Of a stretch of 53,543 nucleotides of DNA, positions 34,466-46,584 are shown piece by piece. The notes under the pieces were generated by a model. That model had not been told where the DNA came from. It made no database searches and worked only from the letters and a program-made list of their open reading frames with translations. Both the position numbers and the translations under genes were made by a program. This stretch comes from Gnetum montanum. Taxonomy: Eukaryota; Streptophyta; Gnetopsida; Gnetales; Gnetaceae. Within the stretch, counting starts at the first letter, position 1. The number at the start of each line of letters is the position of its first letter. The DNA is taken from NCBI GenBank assembly GCA_015680685.1, contig MNCI01022759.1:42124-95666 (forward strand). Direction: 5' to 3'.

Positions 34466-34759
34466 CTAATTCTAAGGCTTAGACCTAGTGTTCAGGCTAA
34501 TCTAGGGAGGTTTCCAGGGATGCTACAGTGTTATCAGCAGATGAATTCTAGTCTATCGACTCTAGGTTCAGATATCTTGCAAGATTTCCATGAGGACCTG
34601 TCAAGATTAAAGGTGAGTGTAGATCATTCTACATGGCCATTTTTTTCAACTTTCCACAATAAGAAGAAGCCCAGTCAAGTGATACCTAGTTGATGCTATG
34701 GTGCATAATAGTAAATATTTGTAAAGCAATGATGAAACATGCAATGATTGTCAAACATT

Positions 34760-35160
34760 CAGCCAAATTTGTAAATTACTAGTTTAAGGTCTTGGCAAAC
34801 TTTCAGTAGATTGGAACATGCAACTGATGCTAAGTCTGCTAGTTTAAGGTTATGGTGGACCGTTAATAGGTTGTAAAGGTAAAGTTACTAGTTTAAGGTC
34901 TTTGCAGATAGTTAACAGGTTGATGGATAAGGTTACTAGCTTAAGGTCTTTTGGGATAGTTAATAGGTAGGCTTCGTAGAATGTTAGTAGTTTAAGGTCT
35001 TTGAAGACTATGATGAATAGGTTTTTAAATGAAGTTGGTAGTTTAATGTCTTTCTAGACTGTGAATAAATTTTTTTAAATGAAGTTACTAGTTTAATGTC
35101 TTTGCAAACCATGGTGTATTTTTAGATAAAGTTGGTAGTTTAAGGTCTTTGAGGACCATG
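34760..35160 (+). repeat. G: TAGTTTAAGGTCTTTG array upstream of the antisense gene
   Basis: Eight or so copies of (G)(T/C)TAGTTTAAGGTCTTTG(C/A)A at roughly 50-60 bp spacing, ending about 190 bp before the antisense TATA box. Same motif, orientation relative to the gene and position as in E (22630-22990). Confidence 0.85.
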
Positions 35161-35344
35161 GCATGCAGGTTTCGTATGGGTAGGTGTCTAATTGAAGGGG
35201 AGGTGAAATTTTCAGCTGGGCCCACCTATTTGTAAACAGGAATACTATGCTATCATAGATTTATGATACACTAATACTATGCTAGACAAGGCATCCCACA
35301 TTACTCGAGGTGTTAAAATGGCAAGTCTTTTTCACTACTTCAAC

Positions 35345-35352
35345 TATAAATA
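35345..35352 (+). promoter_or_regulatory. TATA box of the antisense gene in G
   Basis: CTATAAATAGGGGTTTACCC, 139 bp before the ATG at 35484 and conserved in E (22452-22458). The surrounding GGAGCATAGTGCAATCATG (about 35410) also matches E (GGAGCATAGAGCAATCATG). Confidence 0.72.
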
Positions 35353-35483
35353 GGGGTTTACCCATGGTAAACTAGTCATTTTGTTGTCAGACTGCAGATC
35401 CCACATCTGGAGCATAGTGCAATCATGTTGAAAGAAAGTGAAACAATGTAGCATAGCAGCTAACGGCATCTGCGAGTGACGCG

Positions 35484-38400
35484 ATGGCACCCAAAGGAAA
35501 ACATAAGCACCGAGGGCTCACTAAAGTGGAGAAATTCAAGGAAACTTTGGGATGCCTAACTCAAGCATGCATTGTAGTGTCGGAGGAGACTCCACCTTCT
35601 TAATACGTTATTACATTACCTTTGTTGTTCAAATTTCTGCAATCGTGATTGTTGAAATCCACATATTTTGCCATCATTTTCGTCGTCATTATGGCCACTA
35701 CGCTACCATCATCGCTGGTTGGCCATAGAAATTGTACAAATGTTATGCTATAGCCAGATTTAGTATCACCTTGGCCATCATTGTTACGACTACCTTGTCA
35801 TGGGGGTTTGGGCGAGCTTGGGCAACTTAGTGCATGGCTAGCGTCACGTGCTGCCTTCAAGAGGGTTTTAGCTTTCTACTCAATTTGACAAATGAGACAC
35901 GTGTTTAACACAGTACAATGCAAGCTATTTTGTACAATCAAATTATAGTTGGAATAGCTGTAGCATAGTAAACTCTTACTTTTTTGTACTTTGTAATGCT
36001 TTTACTACAGTATGCTAGTACATTGTAAGGTTTTTCAGGTTTGTCGTATTGTGACACTGTTAAATTTTTTAGTACTGCTATGTTGTTGAAATTGTTAAGC
36101 CTGCTATATTGCCATGCTTTTCATAATAATTTGTTGATTGCATTGTTGCATTGTTGCACCTCTACTTGTTCTTGTTCATTTGCTACTTTATGTATTATCT
36201 AGGCATTGTTGCATTGCATGTGGTTTGATGACCCTGCTATGCTACAAAACTTACTTTGTTGTTTGTTTGCATATATATTTTTTTTATTACTTTTTATTTT
36301 TCTATTTTTTGCGACTGTGAAGTCCTATTAAGCTACATGGAATAAGAATGCCATACTACACCATACATAATGAGAGGGTTATATTACGCTACATGCAAAC
36401 ACTTCTTTTACATAGTGCTAATGTTTGGTTCTTCATTGGTGCAGGGTTATGTTGAAACCTATTTTGATTATCTTGGAAATCGTAGGAGTCCTATGCTACC
36501 TTAGTGAACTAGTGGCCAATGTCCCTCCTCCTCACGCATGTGTGGAGTGGCAGGCAGTCTGGTTCCGGAGGGTGCACAAGACTTCCTATAGTTCCTCCTC
36601 CAACATTTTAGTGTGATCGTTTAGTCACACTTGTCTGTAGAGATAGTAGCTACAATCACAGAAACCTTGTTGCCTGGGGTAAATTAGGGTATTCTAAAAT
36701 TTTTGACTAATGGGTCAATTGGGGGCGAGCAGGCAGAAGGTTCCAACTAGCATCCAAAAATCTTGAGATGCTTGAGTTGGATTTTGGAGATGCCTAAGTA
36801 TAAGTGTTACCAATTACACAATACATTGTTTGTTGCCCACCACATGGACACCTACTTTCAGAACCCACCTAGAACCATTTACTATGACAATAGGTGAGTC
36901 CTATGAATGTATTTTATCATGTAATCCATGCTACGCTACACAAGTGCTAACAGTATACATGTTCATTTTTTTTATTACCAGGTTTTTTATTGATAGGAGT
37001 GGTCTTCACGGTGACACGGATACCTTGGCATTGGTACAGATGGCCCTGCGAGAGCTCTCCTCCACTAGGAATGTGCATGCTAGTGTGATAGGCCAATTTG
37101 CGGGTGAGTTCAAAACCTATCCAACCTGGTATTTTCAATTTTACAGGAAATGTAAAGAAGCTAGTTGGTTGGTTAGGGAATGGGCATCCCTTAGGCTAAT
37201 TTCCGTCGAAGATGTATTGCTGGATCTCCCACTATTTTCCATGCCATTCAAACCTAGTACGGTAAAGTGTGCATTCATTGCTAAAAGTTTGAGTAATATT
37301 TACGTTTTTCTAATCTTCTTTCTTGTTTTGTTTGCTTTTTTTTGTGAATCGTCTTACTATCGAAGAAATCCCAAGAGGTGACTATGATTGCCTTCGGGTG
37401 CAACGAGAGTAACCTCTTTTTTAAGTATGGGGAGGTGGAGGAGATAGAGTGCTAGCTCTGCAATGGGGCCCCAACCACGTTGGTCCATAACCTTTAGGAG
37501 GCTAGGATTATGGACTTGTTTTTGGTAGTTAACTCGAGTGTCCTGCCTACTGAGATGCTTTCCCTAGCCAACTCCTTCGTCAGAAAGGTAGACCACTTCC
37601 GCACACGTGTTCATGATGTGCACATGGTACTTGATGGTAATGATCAATATTTCATAGATCTTTTCAGCATCCCCTTTGATGATCTCCTTGTCGGAGAAAA
37701 ATCCAAGAAAGATGCACACAATCAAGAGAACATCGAGGAGTGGCTAGGGGCTGCCAAGGAACAAAAGGGGATTTATATGGAGAAAGTCAGGTTATGGGTG
37801 GCCAAAATGGATTACCCTATCTTCTATGCCCATGCCTTCCCCAAGCTCCTATCCTAAGGAAAAATCATTGGAATTGAGTAGGCTCGGATAATGAGGGATG
37901 TTAGGAAAGAAGGGACCCATTATAATTGGGTGAAGCACCTTTGCAAAGGCATGTAGGCTAAAATGTTCAAGCTTTGCAGGAAGCTTGAATCCCATTTCAA
38001 TGTACACCATGCCTTTTTCATAGCCTGTCTACGATGTTTTGGAAATTCTTGGTAGTCCATGAGAATGGGATCTAGATACTATAAGATCATAACTAGATCT
38101 TCAAATCATGGATCTACCAAGTCTTTCGTAACACCCAATCTCAAGATCCCCCAGAGGCTATTGTGGAGTCATTCTCAATAATGACCAGGGATTGAGTGGC
38201 ATGCAACTTTTGGGCCAAGGACAGTGTGGGAGAGGCACCCCCCCACTACCACCGATAGTGTGACAAGGAGGGAATGCCTCATTACAGAGATGGTGATGAC
38301 CAAGCTATAATTCAAGAAGTCTTTTCTTGCCAACAAGACCCCCCATACTAATGAAGAGAGGGAGAATAAGCTACAATTCAAGCTTTGTAGAGTGCAGCCT

Positions 38401-40151
38401 CCAATTGGTAAGTATTCACTTTGCTTTTATTTTGTTTTTATTTGATTTTTGGCTAACGTATGCTACGCTATGTTACCCTAGGTAGCATAGCATAGCATAG
38501 CATCTACTTCACGTTAGTACACTTTACTGACTACAACTATGCTTTAGTAATGGAGGAAGAAGAAGAAGAAGAAGAGGGAGAAGAGCTGGTGGCCCCTACA
38601 ATAGGGGTGACTAGTGAAAATAAGGAGGCTCTAGCTACAGAGGAAAAGGCCCCTACTGAAGAAGAAGGGGCCCCTGCTATAGAAGAAATAGCCTTGGCTG
38701 GTGAGGAGGAGGTCTCCACCGATAAAGAGAAGGAGGAGGAGGAGGCCCCTATCAATGAAGAAAGGGGCCCAACCAATGATGAAGAGGCTTCTAGCAACCA
38801 GGATGAGATCCCTATTGACAACCCTTTCGTAGAGAGCAACTCAATGCCATAGGAGCACATGAGCATCAAGGATGGTACTACATTATTGGGTCATCTAGAA
38901 GGAGAGGGCCTCCATCTGGATGCTGGTGAGTTTGATCACATATTTGACAATGTGCTGTTGGACGACCCCCTCGCTATCACCCCTAAGGATTTGCTAGGTA
39001 GGAGCTTTACACTATCATTTACACTATTGATAAGCCCTATTATGATTCTCTCCATTTTAACTAACATGCTTTACCATGTAGCTGATACCACCATTAACAC
39101 CTCCAACCCATCCTTGATCTGCTTGCGATCATGGAATGTAGCCACTAATAAATTTACTTCCATCGAAGGGGTGGTCAATGACATGATCAACCGTGTAAGG
39201 TAGGTCAACCTGGAAGTGGATAGGTTAAAGTGCTACACTAGACTCTACATTGTTGTTACATTCACTACGGCTCTTTGCCTAATGCATTTTCTTTTTTATG
39301 TGTGGCTGGTAGCTTCTCGTCTCAAATGTGACCCTAAGTAGGTTGTTAAGGTCGACATCATGCCTGTGTTTCTGCTAGAGGTGACCAAAGTACTTGTCAT
39401 GTATATGACTAGGCAAACCAATGTGCTTGACTCGACATGTTCCTTGTGGGAATGTAGATGCATGAACGAACATCTCTGGAAACAGGTCTAGAGGCTTGAG
39501 AAGAAGAAGGCCAACCTGACCGCTGAGGTGGGGGACCTCCATTCCAAGAAAAAATTCTTGTTGGCCCAAGACACCAACGATGGTAGTTGGCACACAACCA
39601 TAATTGACTACGTGAGGTACTAGATGACTATGCGATGCAACAATGAGGCCATCCATGAGATAATAGAGTACTACATGAAAATGGACTTGTTAGCCTAGAA
39701 GAACCAAAACTGGAAAGATTACAATACCAAGGTTTACAAATGGGGGTAGGCATAGAAGAACCATAAACATATGTATAAGTTAGAATGCACCACCTATTGT
39801 AACCAATACAGGGATGCCTTATTAAAGTTAGATACTCACAAGGTATTCCTTGATATTATTGGCACTTCTAGGGCTTATGATAGGTTCATGCAATAGGTTA
39901 TAGTGAGTGAGTCCCTCGAAAGGGAAGTGATCTTTCCTGCGGGTGAGAACACCACTGTCACCTTGTCTCCTAGACCTCAAAGATGGACATCTGTAGAGAA
40001 GGAGAAAGTTGCTTCAAGCACTAATTTGGGTGATAGGAATTGGGCTCACATCATAGAAGAGGAGATCTTACTATGCCTAGCAGCAGGCTTGGATTGGATA
40101 CCTCCTGAAATAGACATAGGGTCATCTTGGGTTAGTCATCTTTCAGCGTAG
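35484..40151 (+). pseudogene. G: antisense multi-exon gene (aORF), full span, unknown function
   Basis: Opposite strand to G, between its protease and RT. Exon 1: ATG 35484 (MAPKGKHKHRGLTKVEK). Exon 2 follows the acceptor GTGCAG at 36444. Introns with GT..AG ends: 36894-36981 (AG/GTGAGT, frame kept as YYDNR|FFIDRSG), 37262 to about 37364, 38408-38547 (TTG/GTAAGT), 38998-39081 and 39224-39312. Blocks: WASLRLISVEDVLLDLP, EWLGAAKEQKGIYMEK, YPIFYAHAFPKLLS. An acidic exon (38550-38850) starts with poly-Glu; then LHLDAGEFDHIFDNVLLDDP; then a Lys/Glu-rich coiled-coil part and the end at 40151 (SSWVSHLSA). Several stops and shifts. About 800-900 residues if intact. No family recognised; neither Gag, Pol nor a known envelope. 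Confidence 0.8.
38408..38547 (+). other. Antisense-gene intron carrying a TAGCATAGC palindrome
   Basis: GTAAGT...TTTAG intron of 140 bp before the poly-Glu exon. It contains GCTACGCTATGTTACCC then GTAGCATAGCATAGCATAGC, the same motif as U3 of the E/G LTRs. The corresponding intron of E (donor 19675) holds GCTACGCTACGGTACAC and relatives. Confidence 0.7.
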
Positions 40152-40699
40152 AAACAATTTATTTTGTTGGAGTCTTTATTACAGCTTTAGCTAAGTAATC
40201 TATTTTTTATGGTGTAGGATCCAGGTGAAAACATAGGGCCTACTAAAGTAGGAAATGATGGAATGAGCGAAGGGTCTAACCCTTTTATTTAAATTCCAAG
40301 AATGTTACAAAAATTGTTAATTTGTGAAAGAAGAACTGAAATACGAAAAGAGTTATTCCACTCATGTGTTATATGTTGTATCTATTTTTTTTATTCTATT
40401 TCATTCTTCTTTTATTTATGAATTGAATTCATTAGGAGCATCTTGTTTTAGTTTTAGGCCATTTCGGGCCATGGTGATGATGGTAAAGGAAAATTTTTCC
40501 AGTTCTAGGCCTTAGTGGGCTGTGGCATAATGCAAATGGAGGATATGTGAACAACTTAAAAGAATAAGTTAGACACTTAGCATACATGAGTAAATGTGAA
40601 GCAAACAAGGAATAAATGTATAATGGGCGTTAATTGGGTAATGAACAGTGGAGTTGTTACGCTACACGAGTAACGATCATCCTCAAAACTGCTTTCTAA
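40152..40699. other. G: non-coding spacer between antisense gene end and protease
   Basis: AT-rich. A possible acceptor (TTATGGTGTAG, about 40219) and a short continuation (GATCCAGGTGAAAACATAGG) could be one more exon of the antisense gene. Otherwise nothing recognisable on either strand. Confidence 0.45.
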
Positions 40700-41330
40700 C
40701 CCATCATCGGTTTGGTGACACTTAAGGTCAAGAGGCTTTGTCGCAATATTCTTCTACATCATCATCTACCACTTGAAAAGGAAACTCAGCCAATGTAGTT
40801 TTGTTTTTTGAACTAGCATTTTGGGTTGGCTCTTTTGTCAAATAGTTAGTATCAGCAAAAATAGGCACCTTGTTCTTAAAGGTTATGATCTTCAAACCCT
40901 ACTACATATCTACATTATTTATTTCCTAAGTTTTCACCTTGTCACCATGGATCACCACCTCCCCACCTGGGTAAGGTAGGTGGATCTCCTAATGTATGGG
41001 TGAAGAGATGGCCTTGATTTGGGCTAACCATGATCTCCCCAAGATTAGGTTAAACTTGGGCATCTCTTCCACCATGATAAATGTTGGGCTTATGGGGAAT
41101 TGGTCCCTTATCACAAAGTCAATGTGGCAGTGCCTTTCACCACTACCCACACCCCATTAAATGACCTTAGACATGACATTTTTGTGGGTTTTATTTGGTG
41201 CACCAAACCCAGTTTGTCCACTATGGGGAATGGGATGACATTCGTAGTAGCCCCGTTATCAACGTGTACTCTTCGGATCTTATGTGGGTCGACCTGAATT
41301 GTGATCCATAGGGGTGTTTTTGTTACCTAA
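40700..41330 (-). pseudogene. pol: G: aspartic protease
   Basis: The minus strand reads RRVHVDNGATTNVIPFPIVD. The catalytic motif, usually DSG or DNG, is DNG here and so plausible. After a shift, FIMVEEMPKFNLILGRSWLA has the conserved ILGR(P/S)WL near the protease C-terminus. A linker to about 40700 (LPYPGGEVVIHGDKVKT) precedes the spacer. Tat proteases have the same motif pair. One-base shifts and stops break the frame. Confidence 0.85.
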
Positions 41331-41999
41331 CCCTTTTCAGGGTCTTCCTTAATGGACTCGTCATAGAATGTCAATTGGGATGGCTATAGTTCTTCAGGCA
41401 TAGAAGGAAGCATGACCAAATGGATTTCTTTCTCCTCTACCAACATGTTCTTTTCAACTAGTATGGACATTAACATTCGAACCAAAGCCTCGTGGTGTGT
41501 GATGGAAGTCATTACAAGGTCATACAAGCTCAATGTTGTATTATTTTGTTTTAGAGCCTATTTTACCTAAGTAAGAGTGTTTAGGAGGCCTTGTCCACCT
41601 TCCTATTTTTTACCACCCTTCTCCTTCTCCATTCTTCCTAGAAGATGAATTTCTTGAGGAGGAGCAGTTTCAGGTTTGGGACTAGACCCTTTCGGCCAAG
41701 GTGGCAATGACCACATGCACATAGCAATGTTAACTTTTTGTGATGAGATGAGCGTAGATACACAGGATGAAGAGGTATGCTTGGAAGGACCTAGGGCGGT
41801 ACATTCCATAGCCTTTTCACCTATCAAATGTTCTTCCCATTTCCTTGAACAAGAAGGCTATCATGGAATCTTATGCTGGTTTTTTGGGATGGGGGTAGTT
41901 GAGTGGTTTGGTCTCCTAATGATGAATGATGTTTGTGGCATTAGTGTGGGCAATGGTGTAGTTTTGATTATAGAAGGTGTAGGGGCGGATGTCTGAGGA

Positions 42000-44330
42000 A
42001 GGACCTTAAGGACAAATGGTTGCTATGGTGTTTTTATGGCCATTGTTTGTGTCAATACACTACATTGAGGTATATAAACCACAAATGGCTATTGTGGCAA
42101 TTCTAGATTACTATCTATGCTAATGGCATTGATGATGTACCCCACATCATTAGCATTGAGGGGATCCTTGTAAACATTCATGTATTGTTTTTGAAGGTAG
42201 ATGAGGTTACTTTCATCTAGAACCAATGTCCCCTGATCAATAATCCATTGAATGTCATCTTTTAAGCCTAGAAAATAATCCATGTTGTAACCACAAAGTT
42301 GGTGGTAGTCACAGAACTGCTCCAGCCAGAAGTTCTTAGGAACTAGGGGCTTGTTGGGCATATCCAAAGAGGGTTTCCTAAGAAGTTTACAATATCGTTG
42401 ATGCCATTTGGTCACCTCCTCAGACATCCACTTATGTTGAATGTACCTCACCCCTAGTAATTACTTTAGAAGTTCTAAAGGATGGATAGGTAACAAGGTA
42501 TACTTAGAGTGATCTTTACACTCAAAATTAAATTTCGGTGGGATGGGTGCCTTAGGTGCCGATGTGGACGATTATGCAGCATTGCTTAGGCTAGGTGTGG
42601 GATTAGTTGGTGTTGTGGCTTCTTTCTTGTTATTATTGTTGTTGGACTTGGCCTTGTTTGTTGTGGTGGCCACTATGGCCGTTGTGGCCTTGGTGTTCTC
42701 TTTGTCATTTTTAGTATATGCATTTTTATATGCAACATAGGTCAGGTCCTTACTGGCTTCAGCTACATCTTGAATGATTTTTGTCTATGCAAAAGATTGA
42801 CTAAGTGAACACGAGGCTAGGTAATACAGCTTGGATTTGATGAAATCATTCATCAACCCCTTGAAGATGGCTAGCAAGTGGGCCTTCGTGATGGGCTCAT
42901 AGATCTCATTCAAGGTGGCATTCCACCACTGTATAAACCTCTGCACCAACTCTAGTGGTTCTTTCTTACCTCCCATTAACTGATCTAGCATGACTTCAGG
43001 CTTTAGGGTATACTTGAAGCAGGACATGAACTAGGTCAGTAGCTCCTCTAGTATTGAGATGGAGGAACATCACAATGCGTGGTACCAGTCTAAAGCTTTG
43101 CCTATTAGAGACATAACAAAGACGTGAATAATCGTATGTGGCCATTATTGTAATAACAAAGATTCAAATCTAAATGTAACCAAATATGCATTAGGGTCAC
43201 CCTCCCCATTATATTTTGTGAATTGGGGGAGTGGCATCTCAGGGGGTAATGTAAGCATGGGAACCGCTGGGCTGATGGGGTTGTCATCGTAGAAATCCAT
43301 GACCTACACCATGTAAAAACCAGAAGCCTTGAGGCATTTAACCTCTTCAGTGAGGGTCTAGATAAGTTGAGATGCTTGATATAGACCTAGAGATAATGAA
43401 AATGGTTGTGGGATTGTGGGGGAAACCATCATTTTTGGCCTAGTAAAGGCAATGGCCTAGCTCATAGCAGGTGCCATCAGGCTACCCTTGCCAAGGGTGG
43501 TACTTGTGCGGTCCACGACATAGTGGGTGGTGTTGCTAAAGCAGCAGCCACTAGAGGTGTTGTGGGGTTCATCATTTGCATGACTAATCAAATGGGTCAC
43601 AGTCCCGTGCTTGGTTGCAATACCTGTGGGACTTGGTATGTTTTATGGTAAGGGTGTTGTGAGATCTGGTGGGGCTACAAGGCGAGAGCGAAGTGGATGG
43701 GGTCTACCACACAATTGGGGCTGGACCTATTGCTAATGATGAAATAGATGCAAAGGATGAGATAGGAGTGGAGGCTCTAGGAAACTATGAAGTAGAAGCA
43801 GTGTGTATGTAGGGTAGCATGGGTGTAACCGGCGCTTGGTATGAGGATGGGATGGAATGGGTGGGGGAGAGCACCTAAGTATAGAACTAAGGGAGGTTCC
43901 TACTAATATGCTAAGGATGAGGGATGACTACTCATGGCTAATGAAAGTGTATATTGAGGAGGATTTGTGGTGATGACAAAGGGAGTTTTCACAAAAGAGG
44001 GTTAGATCTGAAGGTCGTGGTAGAATGGATGATCACAAGGTAACTTTGACCACCTCCCTTAGACGAGTCTAAATCTTCCTTCCCATCCTAGAATTCTTCA
44101 TCACAATGGGATAGCATGTCCCACTCCCTAGGCCTATTAACTTGTAGTAGCTGATCAAAGATCCACTGATATGTCTCCATCAAGGGGATGGCAATGTTAG
44201 GGTTAGGGACAAACGCCTTCCCATTCTAATAAAGGAACTTGAAACTATGTTTGTGCTTGAGTTCTTTGTGATCTAGGGGAAGATCTACCTAGATCTTTGC
44301 ATAGATAAATTCATAACACTCTATGCCTTT
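42000..44330 (-). pseudogene. gag: G: gag polyprotein
   Basis: Order on the minus strand: N-terminal part (about 44330-44060) with NIAIPLMETYQWIFDQLLQV; a low-complexity, broken region; the capsid-like retrotransposon gag domain (43310-42785) with LPQFTKYNGEGDPNAYLVTF, SLIGKALDWYHAL and PLELVQRFIQWWNATLNEI; a Lys/Asn/Thr-rich linker; then a nucleocapsid-like stretch (42451-42089) with FCDYHQLCGYNMDYFLGLK, matching the Cys-His pattern of Tat gag. It would package element RNA into particles. Several stops. This is the only Tat gag in the window. Confidence 0.85.
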
Positions 44331-44700
44331 TGCCAAGAACTTGGGCAACAATTGTCAAAACCGAAGGGACTGGCATGGTGCCAACACCAGGCTAGGTGGT
44401 TGTAAATACCCATGGTTCTTTGGGCCAAGAAAGGAGCCTCAAATCTTGAGGTGAAAATAGCGGTCATTGTTAGAATCATCTTGCATGGTAAAAAAGGGAA
44501 GATCACAAATAAGAAACACAAAAATCAATGGGAGATCGGAGGCTTTTCCCCCTGTTGAATTCCAAAGGAACCTCATCATGACCAATCTACACCACATGAT
44601 GCATAAACAACCACAAAAGGGTATCACGTTTACGCTAGTGCATGATGGGATATAGAGAGCATGTAGGACTACTTGTAGGACATGGAAAGGCACCACAAGG

Positions 44701-44717
44701 CCCTCCTTCTAGCACCA
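44701..44717 (-). other. G: primer-binding site
   Basis: The minus strand reads TGGTGCTAGAAGGAGGG, five bases inside the LTR end. It begins TGG, as expected for complementarity to a tRNA CCA end. Which tRNA it pairs with I cannot tell from memory. Confidence 0.7.
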
Positions 44718-44722
44718 AAAAC

Positions 44723-46584
44723 TATAGTGACTAAAAATGTCAGTGGCTGGAACACCGAGAGGTTGCCAGGAAAATAGTTTAACCCTAGATTCGTGCAAGG
44801 GCTATGCTAGAGAAGAAAAAAAATGGAAGCTGAGTGCCCTGAACAGTCTGGTCAATCAGATAGGGACTTAGTCAATGTATCTTAACTTTATGTAAACATT
44901 ATTTTGAAAGTGAGACATGTGAGGTAAATTGATGATCAATAAATGCAGAATGGAGAAAATAGTATAAAATAATGATAATAGTAAAGAAATAGGAGAACAA
45001 ACTCGTGTAAGAAAATGCACTACCCCAAGGTCACAGATTTGATTCATTGCCTTGTTTCAAAGGTATATAAAAAATTATTCAATGCTATATATGCACTGCT
45101 TAGTCAAAGGTAACTAAAATGCTTAAGAAAAATTCCAACTATGCCTTCTGAAAGCCAACTTAAAAGTCAACTTAGCAAGAAGCCAACTCTATTTGCTAGG
45201 AAGCTAATCAAGAAGCCAACTAGCCAACACGACAAGATAACAAGCCAACTACTCTTGTCAATGTAAAAATGCCAGCTCTTTTAGCGAAAATCCAACCAAA
45301 AAGAAGGCTAACCCTTTGAGCATTATCTTCTGGGGTATTTATAGGGCCAAGAGCAAGCAAAAAATGGGGCCTAGATGCCACATGTCCTAGACCCCACAAG
45401 ATGTTGACATGCTCATATTGTGTAGGTGTGCAATGCCAGACATGAACTTGGCTATGTCATTACTATACTGCTGGAATTGTATGTGTCGAGATCAATGTGT
45501 TAACAATGCAAACAAAAATGGATCATACGTTCCAGGACTATGTCTTCCCTACTCTTACGAGCAAGGTTAAGCATAGGAACAATGTTTTTGCAGCTAACTA
45601 GGGGGTTTGCAAAATGGAGTGAAATTTTTGATTCTGCCAAGGAGATGCTAGAGTGAAGAAGATTGCTATCAACAAGTTCTAGAAGTACCTAAAGATGTCT
45701 TGATGCTTCTATACTGGTGTTGTGTTACTGATGCTATTCAAGTATATTGGTGTAGCATAAGTGGTTGCTTGCTACGCTACATATCATAGCATAGCGTAGC
45801 CACTGGTTTTAACTAAAACTCATGTTGGAGCTGAAAGCATTTTTCTAAGGCTTGGTCATGCTAACAACTAGAAATTTTTTTCTTTGTGATGGGAAGCCTT
45901 TCAACTTTCCAAACTTACATTTGGAATACTTTTGCTGCTTTTACATTGTTGCTACACTGTGCTACGCTATATAGAGTAGCACAGCGTAGCAGCCAGTGTA
46001 TCATGCTTTTTTGTTCAATTTGCCATTTTCTAGCAAGAAACTTTGTTTGAAGCCTGGGGCTAAGCGTAGAAACTATTTTTGGAGGCTAAAGTGTTGCCGA
46101 GTGCAACTTTCATGTTGGAATCACTTGGCAAGATGGGCCTTTCTGCTATTCCTTTTCTACATTGTGCTACACTAGATAGCATAGCATAGCATAGCACCTT
46201 GCATTGACTGAATCCTAACGTATCTTTGTAATCATTTTATTAATTCGCACTTGGATGCTTAAGAAACTATCTTTCATGCTTGCTACGCTGCATAGTGTAG
46301 CATACTTTATCACTAGAAAACTTTTGCTCATCCCAAACACTTTTGACAACCCCTAGCATAGCTTCTAGGTAGATTGCTAGCTGGTTCAATTATCTAGGTG
46401 GGCAAACCGAAGAGTCCATCGAGCCTATCAGCTCTGGAAATAGAAAACTTGCCACAATGGATAGTCCAAACTTAGTGTCCGCATCCTCCTATTGAACTAT
46501 CATGATGTTGTACTTGTGGAAGTCCTTGCTTACATTCGAAGACCCAGCTGAAGTATGAAGGTCTCAAAATTTTATGGTGTTTTA
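44723..46584 (-). mobile_element. G: 5' LTR (1862 bp)
   Basis: Starts (minus) TAAAACACC at 46584 for TGAAACACC and ends AGTCACTATA at 44723 for ...CACTACA; both termini changed by single transitions. TATA at 45336-45343. Palindrome blocks at 45758-45806, 45950-45992, 46156-46196 and 46277-46307. No PPT lies upstream; instead F's protease begins at 46585, as expected for a true 5' LTR boundary. Confidence 0.87.
45336..45343 (-). promoter_or_regulatory. TATA box of G 5' LTR (element promoter)
   Basis: The minus strand reads CCCTATAAATACCCC, matching the 3' LTR copy. It would drive the genomic RNA of G. Confidence 0.7.

Larger units (their letters stand above)
29637..46584 (-). mobile_element. 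G: complete 16.9-kb Tat (Ogre-like) element without integrase
   Basis: Minus strand, in order: 5' LTR 46584-44723; PBS 44717-44701; gag about 44330-42000; protease about 41330-40700; a spacer holding a gene on the opposite strand (35345-40151); RT about 34465-33349; two RNase H domains 33348-32407; 3' UTR and PPT; 3' LTR 31523-29637. The LTRs differ by roughly one base in five or six in the first 180 bp by eye, mostly transitions, so it is old. Both LTR termini of the 5' copy have lost TG/CA by single transitions. It splits F's protease. No clear 5-bp target duplication remains. Confidence 0.88.

Noticed and set aside
42543-42740. Hydrophobic plus-strand ORF that looks like a membrane protein
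   Set aside because: It is the complement of the Thr/Asn/Ala-rich linker of G gag, which fits the frames on both sides.
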